Shown here: positions 9,078-17,985 of the stretch, one piece after another
How positions within the stretch are numbered: the stretch's first letter is position 1
Layout of the letters: each line of letters begins with the position of its first letter
NCBI GenBank assembly: GCA_944377405.1
Contig: CALWES010000001.1
Span: forward strand, 124,001 to 188,000
Length of the DNA: 64,000 nucleotides
Source of the DNA: an uncultured Lachnospiraceae bacterium
GTDB taxonomy: Bacteria > Bacillota > Clostridia > Lachnospirales > Lachnospiraceae
Reading direction: 5' to 3'
Notes under the pieces: model-generated
What the model was told of the DNA's origin: nothing
The model's database searches: none
What the model saw: only the letters and a program-made list of their open reading frames with translations
Made by a program: the position numbers and the translations under genes

Positions 9078-10262
9078 TTAATGATGGAACAGACGCATGC
9101 CGGTAAAGCACATAGCCATATGATATTTGTTGCAGACAGCAATCACATTGTCATCCCGTACGCTTCCGCCGGGCTCTGCAATATAGCTTACGCCGGATTT
9201 CCTTGCCCGCTCGATGTTGTCGCCGAAGGGGAAGAAGGCGTCGGAGCCCAGGCAGACCCCGGTGATCTTTGAAAGATATTCCTTCTGCTCCGCCTTGGTA
9301 AAGGGCTCGGGACGCCGGGTGAAGTAGTTCTGCCAGTTTCCTTCCGAAAGGACGTCGTCGCATTCGTCGGAAATGTAAACATCGATCACATTGTCCCTGT
9401 CCGCACGGCCAAGTCCCTCCTTGAAGGGCAGGGAAAGGACCTTGTCGGACTGTCTGAGATGCCAGATATCTGCCTTCTGTCCTGCCAGCCTCGTGCAGTG
9501 GATCCTGGACTGCTGTCCTGCTCCCACGCCGATGGCCTGGCCGTCCGCTGCAAAGCAGACAGAGTTGGACTGGGTATATTTCAGGGTGATGAGAGCGATG
9601 AGCAGATCCCTCTTTGCCTCCTGGGGAATGTCCTTGTTCTCCGTTACCACATTTTCCAGGAGAGACTCATTGATCTCAAAATTGTTCCTGCCCTGTTCAA
9701 AGGTAACGCCGAATACCTGCTTGCGCTCGATCTCCTCAGGCACATAGGAAGGATCCACCTTGATGATATTATAGGCCCCCTTCTTTTTCTGCATCAGAAG
9801 CTTGAGGGCCTCCTCCGTATATCCGGGAGCGATCACACCGTCGGATACCTCTCTTTTCAGGATCCTCGCAGTGGTCTCGTCGCAGACATCGGAAAGGGCA
9901 ACGAAATCGCCGAAGGAGCTCATGCGGTCCGTTCCTCTTGCCCTGGCATAGGCGCAGGCAAGGGGTGAATCGTCCAGTCCCTCGATGTCATCCACAAAGC
10001 AGGCCTTCTTCAGCTTGTCGGAAAGCTTCAGGCCCACGGCTGCCGAGGTGGGAGAAACATGCTTGAAGGAGGTGGCGCAGGGAAGTCCTGTGGCCTTCTT
10101 CAGCTCCATCACCAGCTGCCATGAATTCAGTGCATCCAGGAAATTGATATAACCCGGTCTTCCGTTGAGGATCTCAAAGGGAAGATCACTTCCGTTTTCC
10201 ATATAGACCCTTGCCGGCTTCTGATTCGGGTTACAGCCGTACTTTAACTGAAATTCCTTCAT
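9078..10262 (-). CDS. AICAR formyltransferase (stand-alone PurH transformylase domain)
   Basis: Transfers a formyl group from 10-formyl-THF to AICAR, giving FAICAR. The 394-residue protein matches only the transformylase half of PurH: SFKHVSPTSAAVG near residue 65 holds the catalytic Lys-His pair, and the C-terminus ends in AMCFTGMRLFHH, like bifunctional PurH. The N-terminal cyclohydrolase (MGS-like) domain is absent; a PurO-type cyclohydrolase is encoded immediately upstream instead. The start ATG at 10262 and the 14-bp gap to that gene support cotranscription. The split arrangement occurs in some Clostridia. I leave the symbol empty because names vary for the single-domain form. Confidence 0.93.
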   Translation of the reverse strand: MKEFQLKYGCNPNQKPARVYMENGSDLPFEILNGRPGYINFLDALNSWQLVMELKKATGLPCATSFKHVSPTSAAVGLKLSDKLKKACFVDDIEGLDDSPLACAYARARGTDRMSSFGDFVALSDVCDETTARILKREVSDGVIAPGYTEEALKLLMQKKKGAYNIIKVDPSYVPEEIERKQVFGVTFEQGRNNFEINESLLENVVTENKDIPQEAKRDLLIALITLKYTQSNSVCFAADGQAIGVGAGQQSRIHCTRLAGQKADIWHLRQSDKVLSLPFKEGLGRADRDNVIDVYISDECDDVLSEGNWQNYFTRRPEPFTKAEQKEYLSKITGVCLGSDAFFPFGDNIERARKSGVSYIAEPGGSVRDDNVIAVCNKYHMAMCFTGMRLFHH

Positions 10263-10276
10263 CTCAATATCCCCCT

Positions 10277-11008
10277 TTAACCGATTTTATTATTTTTGTT
10301 GAAAAGTCTGTTTTCTGCCGCTCCGCTCTCAAGATCCACGTATCTGACGTAAAGGGAGATCTTGTTTTCCCCATGGAGGTTCTCCCAGATCCGGTTTGCG
10401 AAGGCGTCGATGTCATTTTCCATGGCCACCCGTTCCGGCTCTCCCTGGAAGGTGGGGATGGGATTTCCGTCGCACTCGTAGGTATGGATAAAATGTCCCA
10501 GGCCGGGAAGGGCTGCATACTCGTAGGTATAACGGTTGCAGGCGCTGCCCTCCGGATCTGCGGACTTCAGGATACTCATCTTATAGGTGAAGGCCCCCTC
10601 AGCAAAGGTAAGGAGGGCGCTGATCCTGGGCGTAAGATTGGGAGCGTCAGGCTCGAAGCATCTGCTGCGCAGGGCCTCCTCGAAGCTCTTTCCTTCCTTC
10701 ATGAAGTCATAGATGGTGTCGGTCTGGTCTCCGTTTGTTACGATCAGCTGATCTCCAAGCTTCCGTACCGGCCGGTAAATGATGAGGCTTGGGTCCTCCA
10801 CCTTTGAGGCGTCAGCGGGATAAATGATCAGATCCTCTCCCGTCTCCTCAAAGACACGGTTGCGGCTGTTGGCACTCCTGCCCATGATAAAGTAGGCGAA
10901 GACCGCCTTTTTCCCATCCGGGGTCTTACCCACCATGATTCCTCTTCCCGGGTAGCTGTTCTCCTTTAACAGGCTGCCGGGGTCGTTGATGTCGTAGATG
11001 TTTTTCAT
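10277..11008 (-). CDS. purO: IMP cyclohydrolase, PurO-type
   Basis: Closes FAICAR to IMP, the last step of purine synthesis. The 243-residue sequence resembles the archaeal-type IMP cyclohydrolase family (Pfam IMP_cyclohyd), not the PurH N-terminal domain: early YPGRGIMVGKTPDGK and YFIMGRSANSRNRVF, and a mid-protein LTPRISALL. The start at 11008 lies in an ATGA overlap with the purN stop and has GAGGAGG just upstream. Its neighbour provides the missing transformylase activity, so both halves of PurH function are present. The family call is by motif memory; a profile search would confirm it. Confidence 0.88.
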   Translation of the reverse strand: MKNIYDINDPGSLLKENSYPGRGIMVGKTPDGKKAVFAYFIMGRSANSRNRVFEETGEDLIIYPADASKVEDPSLIIYRPVRKLGDQLIVTNGDQTDTIYDFMKEGKSFEEALRSRCFEPDAPNLTPRISALLTFAEGAFTYKMSILKSADPEGSACNRYTYEYAALPGLGHFIHTYECDGNPIPTFQGEPERVAMENDIDAFANRIWENLHGENKISLYVRYVDLESGAAENRLFNKNNKIG

Positions 11009-11622
11009 GATGCCTCCTCTTCCGCGCAAAGCTGCGCTGCTACCATTTCCACAGCCCTGGGAAGGAGCTTCCATTCCGCCTCTTCCATGACCCTCTTCTG
11101 AAGGATCTCAGGTGTGTCTCCCTCCTGGATCTCCACGGCCTTCTGCAGGAGGATCCTTCCGCCGTCGGGGATCTCGTTTACAAAGTGCACCGTGGCTCCG
11201 GTGACCTTTACACCATAGGATAAGGCTGCCTCATGGACCTTGAGTCCGTAATAGCCCTGTCCGCAGAAGGAAGGGATCAGGGAGGGATGGATGTTGATGA
11301 TCCGTTCCGGATATTTTTTGACAAAATCCTCACTCAGGATGGCCAGAAAGCCTGCCAGGACGATGAGCTCCGCACCGCAGGACTCAAGGATCTCCACAAG
11401 CTTTTTTTCAAAAGCCTCCTGCCGGCCCTTTTCCTTTTTTACCACATGGGTGGGGATCCCCGCCTTTTCTGCCCGTACAAGGCCATAGGCCTCCTCCTTA
11501 TTGGAGATGACGGCACAGAAGGACACATGGGGCAGCTTTCCTGCCGCCTTTGCGTCGATCAGGGCCTGAAGGTTCGTTCCGCCGCCTGAGATCAGGACGG
11601 CTGTTTTTACGGTTCTGTTCAT
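11005..11622 (-). CDS. purN: Phosphoribosylglycinamide formyltransferase
   Basis: Formylates GAR with 10-formyl-THF. About 205 residues, normal for PurN. Diagnostic elements are LISGGGTNLQALI at the N-terminus and INIHPSLIPSFCGQGYYG around residue 105, which holds the catalytic Asn and His; the downstream GATVHFVNEIPDGG completes the folate site with its Asp. The start at 11622 (MNRTVKTAVL) is the first ATG that fits the family. Ten bp separate it from purM, and it overlaps purO by four bases. Confidence 0.96.
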   Translation of the reverse strand: MNRTVKTAVLISGGGTNLQALIDAKAAGKLPHVSFCAVISNKEEAYGLVRAEKAGIPTHVVKKEKGRQEAFEKKLVEILESCGAELIVLAGFLAILSEDFVKKYPERIINIHPSLIPSFCGQGYYGLKVHEAALSYGVKVTGATVHFVNEIPDGGRILLQKAVEIQEGDTPEILQKRVMEEAEWKLLPRAVEMVAAQLCAEEEAS

Positions 11623-11632
11623 TTTACGCCTC

Positions 11633-12676
11633 TTATTCCAGGACAACGGCGTCCTCGGAGGGGATGATCTCTCCCAGGAGATAGCTTTCCGCGCCGTTGG
11701 CATTCAGGATGGAGATGGCACGGTCTGCATCTTCCTTTGCCACCACGATGCTCATTCCAACGCCCATGTTGTAGGTGTTGAACATATCGTGCTCCGAGAT
11801 GCCGCCCCGCTCTCTGATCAGGTCAAAGATGGGCAGGACGCGGACGTTCTTCTTTTCGATCCGTGCTCCCAGGCCCTTGGGGATGGAACGGGGAATGTTC
11901 TCATAAAATCCGCCGCCGGTGATATGGGAGATCCCCTTTACCTTTACCTCTTCCAGAAGGGCAAGGACCGGCTTGACGTAGATCCTTGTGGGAGTCAGGA
12001 GCGTCTCTCCCAGGCTCTTTCCGGAAAGCTCCGGAAGGGGCTTTGTAAGCTCCTCTTTGGTGATGTGATCGATGTCAAAGACCTTCCTTACCAGGGAAAA
12101 TCCGTTGGAATGCACTCCGCTTGATGCCAGGGCGATGACCGCATCCCCTGCCTGCATCTGTCTGTTGTCGATGATCTGATCCTTGTCTACGATTCCCGTT
12201 GCATAGCCTGCCAGATCGAACTCATCCTCCGGATAGAAACCGGGCATCTCCGCGGTCTCTCCTCCGATCAGGGCTGCACCGGACTGAACGCAGCCTTCCG
12301 CCACGCCCTTGACGATGTCGGCGATCCTTTCCGGGATATTCTTGCCGCAGGCAATATAATCCAGGAAGAAAAGGGGCTTTGCGCCGCAGCAGATCACGTC
12401 GTTGACGCACATGGCAACACAGTCGATCCCAACGGTGTCGTATTTTTCCATCAGGAAGGAGAGCTTGAGCTTCGTTCCCACTCCGTCGGTACCGGAAACC
12501 AGCACCGGCTTTTTGTATCCGGAGGGAAGCTCAAAGAGGCCTCCGAAGCCTCCGATGTCCGATACGACGCCCTCGGTCATGGTCCTGGCGATGTGGGCCT
12601 TCATCAGGTCCACGGCTTTATAACCGGCAGTGATGTCAACGCCGGCATTCTTATAGCTTTCGCTGAAACTTTTCAT
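11633..12676 (-). CDS. purM: Phosphoribosylformylglycinamidine cyclo-ligase (AIR synthetase)
   Basis: ATP-dependent closure of FGAM to AIR. About 347 residues. Recognised by the N-terminal [16 protein letters not shown], the [11 protein letters not shown] loop and IACGKN, then [25 protein letters not shown] and [13 protein letters not shown], all standard PurM features. The start ATG 12676 has AAAGGA about 11 nt upstream; a longer frame upstream overlaps purF and lacks homology. It follows purF by 7 bp. Confidence 0.97.
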   Translation of the reverse strand: MKSFSESYKNAGVDITAGYKAVDLMKAHIARTMTEGVVSDIGGFGGLFELPSGYKKPVLVSGTDGVGTKLKLSFLMEKYDTVGIDCVAMCVNDVICCGAKPLFFLDYIACGKNIPERIADIVKGVAEGCVQSGAALIGGETAEMPGFYPEDEFDLAGYATGIVDKDQIIDNRQMQAGDAVIALASSGVHSNGFSLVRKVFDIDHITKEELTKPLPELSGKSLGETLLTPTRIYVKPVLALLEEVKVKGISHITGGGFYENIPRSIPKGLGARIEKKNVRVLPIFDLIRERGGISEHDMFNTYNMGVGMSIVVAKEDADRAISILNANGAESYLLGEIIPSEDAVVLE

Positions 12677-12683
12677 AGCTTGC

Positions 12684-14165
12684 TTATTCCTTTCCAGAAT
12701 TATTTTTTTTGGCTGCTTCCTTTTCCCGCCATGCCTTGGGGATCTTCTCCTCAAAACGGTTCTTGGCGGTGTTGCTGGGGATCTCCGTGGGGTATTCGCC
12801 GTTGAAGCAGGCTGCACAGAAGTTCTGGTTTCCGGCAGCGCCCTTTGCGATCTCCAGAGCGTTCCTTACGGAAAGATATCCGAGGGAATCCACACCGATG
12901 ATCTTTGCGGTCTCCTCCACCGTATGGTGGCAGGCAATGAGGTTCTCCCTGGAATCGATATCGGTTCCGTAGTAGCAGGGATTCAGGAAGGGAGGTGCGG
13001 ATACCCGCATATGCACTTCCTTGGCACCGGCTTCCCGGATCAGCTTTACGATCCTGGCAGAGGTGGTTCCCCGGACGATGGAGTCATCGATGAGGATGAC
13101 CCTCTTTCCCCGGATCACCTCAGCAACCGGATTGAGCTTGATGCGTACCAGGTTTTCCCTGGCCTTCTGGGTAGGAGCGATAAATGTCCTGCCGATGTAT
13201 TTGTTCTTGATCAGTCCCACTCCGTAGGGAATGCCGGACTGTCTGGAATAGCCGATGGCGGCATCCAGGCCGGAATCGGGAACACCGATGACCACATCCG
13301 CCTGGACCGGGTGCTCCAGAGCAAGGAAGGCTCCGGCCCGTACCCGGGCCTCATGGACGCTGCAGCCGTCGATGACGGAGTCCGGACGGGCAAAATAGAT
13401 GTATTCGAAAACGCAGAGGCTGGGGCAGGTCCTGCCGCAGTGCTCTTCGATGCTGCGGATCCCGTTGTCGTCAAAGATCAGGATCTCGCCGGGCTTGATG
13501 TCCCGGATCAGTTTTGCGCCTACGGCGTCCAGGGCACAGCTCTCTGAAGCCACTACATACTGGCCATCCTCCGTAACACCGTAGCAAAGGGGACGGAAAC
13601 CGTGCTCGTCCCGGACTGCGATCAGCTTTGAGGGGGACATGATCACCAGGGAATAGGCACCCCGGATCTTGTCCATGGCGCGGCACACTGCCTCCTCCAG
13701 GCTTCCGGTGCGGATCCGCTCCCTTGTGATGATATAGGAGATCACTTCCGTGTCCGTGGTGGACTGGAAGATGCATCCCTCATTCTCAAGCTCTGTCCTG
13801 AGCTCGTAGGAATTGACCAGATTTCCGTTATGGGCAAGAGCCATACGGCCCTTGGAATGATTGACCACGATGGGCTGGGCATTGATTCGGTTCGTGATGC
13901 CGGAGGTGGAGTAACGCACGTGGCCCACCGCCATGCGGCCTTTTCCCAGCTTCTCCAGCTGCGCCGGCGTAAAGACATCGTTCACCAGGCCCAGATCCCT
14001 GTAATAGCGGAAGATCCCGTCGTCGTTTACGGCGATTCCCGCACTCTCCTGCCCCCTGTGCTGAAGGGCGTAAAGACCGTAATATGCTGTCAGCGACACA
14101 TCGGCTTCGGAGGGAGCCCATACGCCGAATACGCCGCATTCCTCATGAATCTCGTTTTTAATCAT
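12684..14165 (-). CDS. purF: Amidophosphoribosyltransferase
   Basis: Committed step of purine synthesis: PRPP and glutamine to phosphoribosylamine. The 493-residue chain starts with a short propeptide, then CGVFGV with the Cys10 nucleophile of the Ntn-hydrolase glutaminase domain. The phosphoribosyltransferase half carries the PRPP motif [14 protein letters not shown] near residue 360. Four cysteines, including those in the C-terminal [18 protein letters not shown] region, suggest the B. subtilis-like Fe-S-containing form, which is cleaved at its propeptide. It lies 18 bp after purE. Substrate PRPP comes from Prs, encoded elsewhere in the window. Confidence 0.97.
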   Translation of the reverse strand: MIKNEIHEECGVFGVWAPSEADVSLTAYYGLYALQHRGQESAGIAVNDDGIFRYYRDLGLVNDVFTPAQLEKLGKGRMAVGHVRYSTSGITNRINAQPIVVNHSKGRMALAHNGNLVNSYELRTELENEGCIFQSTTDTEVISYIITRERIRTGSLEEAVCRAMDKIRGAYSLVIMSPSKLIAVRDEHGFRPLCYGVTEDGQYVVASESCALDAVGAKLIRDIKPGEILIFDDNGIRSIEEHCGRTCPSLCVFEYIYFARPDSVIDGCSVHEARVRAGAFLALEHPVQADVVIGVPDSGLDAAIGYSRQSGIPYGVGLIKNKYIGRTFIAPTQKARENLVRIKLNPVAEVIRGKRVILIDDSIVRGTTSARIVKLIREAGAKEVHMRVSAPPFLNPCYYGTDIDSRENLIACHHTVEETAKIIGVDSLGYLSVRNALEIAKGAAGNQNFCAACFNGEYPTEIPSNTAKNRFEEKIPKAWREKEAAKKNNSGKE

Positions 14166-14183
14166 ATCCTGTTCTCTTCCTCT

Positions 14184-14684
14184 TTATTCAATGGTGGAGT
14201 ACTGAGCGGAAAGGGCCTGATCCTTTGCCAGGATATCCGCCTTTTTCTTGTCTCTTGCAGCCTGAAGCTTTTCCGCAAGGCCTTCTTCCGTAACGGACAG
14301 GATCTCAACGGCCAGAAGTCCTGCGTTCTGGGCTCCGTCGATCCCAACGGTGGCTACCGGCATTCCCGGAGGCATCATAACTGTGGAAAGCAGGGCATCC
14401 ATTCCCTCAAGGGCCTTGGCCTTGATGGGGATCCCGATGACCGGAAGGGTCGTATTGGCGGCAATGGCACCTGCCAGATGGGCTGCCATGCCTGCGGCAC
14501 AGATCAGCACACCGTAGCCGTCCTTTCTGGCATTTTTTGCAAACTCTCCTGCCTCAAGGGGCGTTCTGTGGGCGGAATAAACGTGTACGCTGCAGGGCAC
14601 ACCGTATTCCTTCAGGGTATTCACAGCCTTTTCCACAACGGGGAAATCACTGTCGCTTCCCATAATGATACCGACTTTTTTCAT
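14184..14684 (-). CDS. purE: N5-carboxyaminoimidazole ribonucleotide mutase
   Basis: Moves the carboxyl group of N5-CAIR to give CAIR. 166 residues. [16 protein letters not shown] at the N-terminus, SAHRTP near residue 41 and [10 protein letters not shown] near 71 fit the class I (PurK-dependent) type. No purK is in the window, nor purC, so these would be encoded elsewhere. The ATG has AAGGAGAG upstream. It is the first gene of the operon, and only about 37 bp separate it from a strong terminator at the end of the 6S-like RNA, so its transcription probably depends on read-through or on an unseen promoter. Confidence 0.95.
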   Translation of the reverse strand: MKKVGIIMGSDSDFPVVEKAVNTLKEYGVPCSVHVYSAHRTPLEAGEFAKNARKDGYGVLICAAGMAAHLAGAIAANTTLPVIGIPIKAKALEGMDALLSTVMMPPGMPVATVGIDGAQNAGLLAVEILSVTEEGLAEKLQAARDKKKADILAKDQALSAQYSTIE

Positions 14685-14721
14685 AATAGCTCTCTCCTTA
14701 CCTGACCCTGTTTTTTTCGTA

Positions 14722-14750
14722 AGAAAAAGAGCAGCCGACCGGGGCTACTC
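14722..14750 (-). terminator. Intrinsic terminator between the 6S-like RNA and purE
   Basis: Minus-strand arms GAGTAGCC (14750-14743) and GGCTGCTC (14736-14729) form an 8-bp stem with one G-U pair, followed by TTTTTC. It ends the RNA that starts near 14945 and stands only about 37 bp before the purE start. Confidence 0.8.
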
Positions 14751-14782
14751 TTAGACTTATCCTATGATTCTATGGTTTTTCC

Positions 14783-14945
14783 GTATCCCAGAATGGACGT
14801 GGTTACAGAAAAGGACGCAGTAAGCCCGTTAAGCTTACCCGCAGCATGAGCGATCCTGCCAGTCCATCTGTATTCAGCAAACACTGCACATCTTTCTCTC
14901 ATGACGATCCTTTCAAACTACGCAACCTGTCCCTGATGGGAATAC
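14783..14945 (-). ncRNA. ssrS: Probable 6S RNA (ssrS-like), upstream of purE
   Basis: The stretch has a promoter and terminator of its own and can form one long rod. From the outside in, GUAUUCCCA pairs with UGGGAUAC (one bulge), GGAC with GUCC, GGUUGC with GUAACC, and GAAAGGA with UCCUUUUC. Beyond this is an open bubble that has a small hairpin GUAAGC/GCUUAC on its 3' side, and then an irregular terminal stem-loop. A rod of about 160-180 nt with a central bubble and a 3'-bubble hairpin is the 6S RNA plan, which mimics an open promoter and binds sigma-A RNA polymerase. Location next to purine genes is known for 6S in some other bacteria. The unprocessed transcript probably runs to the terminator at about 14722. 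Alternatives are another purine-linked leader RNA, or a 46-codon leader reading frame. No fold or covariance search was run. Confidence 0.65.
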
Positions 14946-14950
14946 AATCT

Positions 14951-14979
14951 ATTATACTCGTTCCGCTTTTTTTCATCAA
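14951..14979 (-). promoter_or_regulatory. Promoter of the 6S-like RNA and pur operon
   Basis: Minus strand TTGATG (14979-14974), 17-bp spacer, TATAAT (14956-14951). The predicted start near 14945 coincides with the 5' arm of the outer stem of the RNA. No second promoter is evident between the RNA and purE. The element begins 25 bp after the purB stop codon. Confidence 0.75.
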
Positions 14980-15004
14980 GCACTAAAAGCCGTACAGAGA
15001 AAAA

Positions 15005-16444
15005 TCAAAGGGAGATCTCGGCTGCGGAACCGATCTCCTGTCCGTATGCGGAGAGCTTCGGCTCTACCACATCGTGGATGTAATCCTCTGTCTGACGGGG
15101 TGCCCGTCCCACATAAAGGCTGGGATCCAGAAGCTTCTCAGCCTCTTCTCTCTTAAGTCCGAAGAGGGGATCTGCTGCGATCAGATCCAGAAGGTTGTTG
15201 TCAAGACCTTCCTCCTTGACCCGCTTTCCGGCCTGCATGGACAGCTCACGGATCCGCTCGTGGAGCTCCTGACGGTTACCGCCCCGTTTTACGCAGTCCA
15301 TCATAATGTTCTCCGTTGCCATGAAGGGAAGCTCTGCTCTCAGGTACTTCTCGCATACCTTCGGATAGACCACAAGGCCGTCAGCCACGTTGGAGTAGAG
15401 ACGGAGGATGGAATCCACTGCCAGGAAGGCCTCCGGAACGGAGATGCGCTTGTTGGCGGAGTCATCCAGGGTACGCTCGAACCACTGGGTGGCTGCGGTG
15501 ATGGCAGGGTTCATCAGATCGCTCATGACATAATTTGCCAGGGAGGCCATACGCTCGGAGCGCATGGGATTCCGCTTGTAGGCCATGGCGGAGGATCCGA
15601 TCTGGGTCTTCTCGAAGGGCTCCTCGATCTGCTTTAAGTTCTGCAGAAGGCGGATGTCGTTGGAGAATTTATGGGCAGACTGGGCGATACCGGAAAGTAC
15701 GGAAAGCACACGGAAATCCACCTTTCTGGAGTAGGTCTGTCCGGAAACGTCGTAGCAGCTGTCAAATCCAAGCTTGCGGGCTACTCTGCGGTCGATCTCC
15801 CGGCACTTTCCGTGGTCGCCGTCAAAAAGCTCCAGGAAGCTGGCCTGGGTACCGGTGGTACCTTTTGAGCCCAGGAGCCTCAGGCTGTCCCTTACATATT
15901 CCAGGTCGGAAAGATCCATCATAAGATCCTGGATCCAGAGGGTGGCGCGCTTTCCGATGGTGGTGGGCTGTGCCGGCTGGAAATGGGTGAAGGCCAGGGT
16001 CGGTACGTCCTTGTACTTCAGCGCGAAGGCAGTAAGCTCGGAGATCACGTTGATGAGGGATCTGTGGACCAGGTTCAGGGCCTCCTTCATCTGGATGATA
16101 TCCGTGTTATCTCCCACAAAGGCTGAGGTGGCTCCAAGATGAATGATGCCTGCAGCCTTTGGACACTGGAGACCGTAAGCGTATACATGGCTCATGACAT
16201 CATGACGGACCACCTTTTCTCTGGCCTCCGCATCCTCGTAGTTGATATCCTCGGCATGGGCCTTAAGCTCCGCGATCTGTTCCTCCGTAATGGGAAGGCC
16301 CAGCTCTCTCTCACTTTCTGCAAGGGCGATCCAGAGCTTTCTCCAGGTCCTGAATTTAAAATTCTCAGAAAAAACATACAGCATGTCCTTTCCGGCATAT
16401 CTGCCGGAGAAGGGGCTGACATAAATATCACGGTTCTTCTCCAT
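15005..16444 (-). CDS. purB: Adenylosuccinate lyase
   Basis: Acts twice in purine synthesis, releasing fumarate from SAICAR and from adenylosuccinate. About 479 residues, the longer PurB subtype. The superfamily signature SSAMAYKRNPMRSERM lies near residue 282, and SATSAFVGDNTD carries the early active-site loop. The start at 16444 has AAGGAGG nine bases upstream; an in-frame ATG 20 codons earlier falls within the preceding gene. Its 5' end overlaps the DUF896 gene by 17 bp. It is transcribed separately from the main pur operon, which starts just downstream. Confidence 0.95.
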   Translation of the reverse strand: MEKNRDIYVSPFSGRYAGKDMLYVFSENFKFRTWRKLWIALAESERELGLPITEEQIAELKAHAEDINYEDAEAREKVVRHDVMSHVYAYGLQCPKAAGIIHLGATSAFVGDNTDIIQMKEALNLVHRSLINVISELTAFALKYKDVPTLAFTHFQPAQPTTIGKRATLWIQDLMMDLSDLEYVRDSLRLLGSKGTTGTQASFLELFDGDHGKCREIDRRVARKLGFDSCYDVSGQTYSRKVDFRVLSVLSGIAQSAHKFSNDIRLLQNLKQIEEPFEKTQIGSSAMAYKRNPMRSERMASLANYVMSDLMNPAITAATQWFERTLDDSANKRISVPEAFLAVDSILRLYSNVADGLVVYPKVCEKYLRAELPFMATENIMMDCVKRGGNRQELHERIRELSMQAGKRVKEEGLDNNLLDLIAADPLFGLKREEAEKLLDPSLYVGRAPRQTEDYIHDVVEPKLSAYGQEIGSAAEISL

Positions 16445-16685
16445 GACGGCTTTCCTCCTTAAGCTGTTTTCCATATTTTTCACCGAGATTGGTAATGCTT
16501 CCATCCGGTTCTTGGATATCGATGTTATTGAGCTGCCCCCGCAGGTTTGCCTTAACGGCTTCGATATAGTCCTTGCGGAGAGCGGACTGCTCCTCCTTTT
16601 CCTCAGGCGTGAGGCCGGCCTCCGTCTGGGACTTGTGCCACAGTTCGTTGATCCGGTCTATGGTTTCCTTTGTGATTTCTCTCAT
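16428..16685 (-). CDS. DUF896 (YnzC/UPF0291) family small protein
   Basis: About 85 residues, highly charged. The sequence ITKETIDRINELWHKSQ followed by GLTPEEKEEQ and ALRKDYIEAVK is the DUF896 helical hairpin found in Firmicutes (B. subtilis YnzC and relatives), whose role is not well defined. No membrane or signal segment. The start at 16685 is chosen because GGAAG precedes that ATG; a TTG five codons upstream also fits the frame. It lies between proA and purB and overlaps purB by 17 bp, so it is likely in the same transcript. Confidence 0.85.
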   Translation of the reverse strand: MREITKETIDRINELWHKSQTEAGLTPEEKEEQSALRKDYIEAVKANLRGQLNNIDIQEPDGSITNLGEKYGKQLKEESRHGEEP

Positions 16686-16727
16686 ATTCTTCCGTCTCAA
16701 ACCTTCCTTTTCTCTTCTGCCTTTAGC

Positions 16728-17972
16728 TTATCGCACCTGGCCCTTTCCGTCAATGAGATACTTATAGCTTGTGATCTCCCGAAGGCCCATGGGGCCCCTG
16801 GCGTGAAGCTTCTGGGTGGAAATGCCGATCTCCGCACCGAAGCCGAACTCTCCGCCGTCGGTAAAACGGGTGGAGGCGTTGACATATACGCAGGCGGCGT
16901 CTACCTGCTGCTGAAACCTCCTGGCGGCTTCGGGATCCCTTGTGACGATGCATTCGGAATGACCGGTGCCGTAATGATTGATATGGGCAATGGCCTCCTC
17001 CAGGGAGTCCACCTCCTTCATGGAGATCTTGTAATCCAGGTATTCCATGCCCCAGTCCTCCTCCGTGGCTGCAGAGATCTTCGGAAAGATCCTCCGGCAG
17101 GGTTCATCCCCGAAGATCTGTACCTGATGCTCCATCAGGCCCCGGGCGATGAGGGGAACTGCCTCAGGGGCGATGTCCCTGTGGATCAGCAGGGACTCAC
17201 AGGCATTGCATACCCCCACCCGCTGGGTCTTTGCATTAAGGATGATCTTAAGGGCCATATCCACATCTGCGGAGGCATCCACGTAGACATGGCAGTTGCC
17301 GGTGCCGGTTTCAATGACCGGCACCGCCGCATGCTCCACTACGGAACGGATCAGTCCGGCGCTTCCCCTTGGGATCAGCACATCCACCAGGCCCCGCATT
17401 CCCATGAAGGCCAGGGTGCTCTCCCGGTCCGTCCCGGGAAGCAGGGTGACGGCCTCCTCCGGAAGGCCTGCTTCCGAAAGCCCCCTCCGCAGGGCGGAAA
17501 GGATGGCCTGATTGCTCCTTTTTGCTGCGGAGCCCCCCTTCAGGATACAGGCGCTTCCGGCTTTGAAGCAGAGGGCAAAGGCGTCTGCCGTTACATTGGG
17601 CCTTGCCTCATAGATCATGCCGATCACCCCGAAGGGGACACTGATCTTAGTGATCACAAGGCCGTTTGGTCTTGTAAAGCGTTCCAGGACCCTTCCTACC
17701 GGGTCCTCCAGAGCGGCTACGGCTCTCATGCCGGCAGCCATATCGGCGATCCGCTTTTCCGTCAGGGCGAGCCGGTCCAGCAGGCCCTCGCTCATGCCCT
17801 GGTCCTCCGCCTCATCCATGTCCTGCCTGTTGGCGAAGAGGATCTCCTCACAGTGTGAAAGCAGAGCCTCTGCACAGAGAGACAGGGCCCGGTCCTTTTC
17901 CTGGCCGGAAAGCAGGGCCGTGATCCTGGAAGCTTTTCTGGCTTTTAAGCATAATTCCTGAAGTTCCTGCAT
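16728..17972 (-). CDS. proA: Gamma-glutamyl phosphate reductase
   Basis: NADPH-dependent reduction of glutamyl 5-phosphate in proline synthesis. About 414 residues, normal length. Aldehyde-dehydrogenase-like fold with PFGVIGMIYEARPNVT near residue 115 and the catalytic cysteine in RVGVCNACESLL near residue 252. The C-terminal EFGFGAEIGISTQKLHARGP is family-specific. The start at 17972 follows AAAGGAGGCAGTC. It directly follows proB (13-bp gap), giving a proBA operon. Confidence 0.96.
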   Translation of the reverse strand: MQELQELCLKARKASRITALLSGQEKDRALSLCAEALLSHCEEILFANRQDMDEAEDQGMSEGLLDRLALTEKRIADMAAGMRAVAALEDPVGRVLERFTRPNGLVITKISVPFGVIGMIYEARPNVTADAFALCFKAGSACILKGGSAAKRSNQAILSALRRGLSEAGLPEEAVTLLPGTDRESTLAFMGMRGLVDVLIPRGSAGLIRSVVEHAAVPVIETGTGNCHVYVDASADVDMALKIILNAKTQRVGVCNACESLLIHRDIAPEAVPLIARGLMEHQVQIFGDEPCRRIFPKISAATEEDWGMEYLDYKISMKEVDSLEEAIAHINHYGTGHSECIVTRDPEAARRFQQQVDAACVYVNASTRFTDGGEFGFGAEIGISTQKLHARGPMGLREITSYKYLIDGKGQVR

Positions 17973-17985
17973 GACTGCCTCCTTT

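Noticed and set aside
14796..14903. A 46-codon reading frame on the minus strand between purB and purE, with an AAAGGATC-like site
   Set aside because: It falls within arms of the predicted rod-like RNA and has no recognisable family or regulatory codon bias; the RNA explanation is better supported. It would be revived if its codons were conserved and the pairing not.
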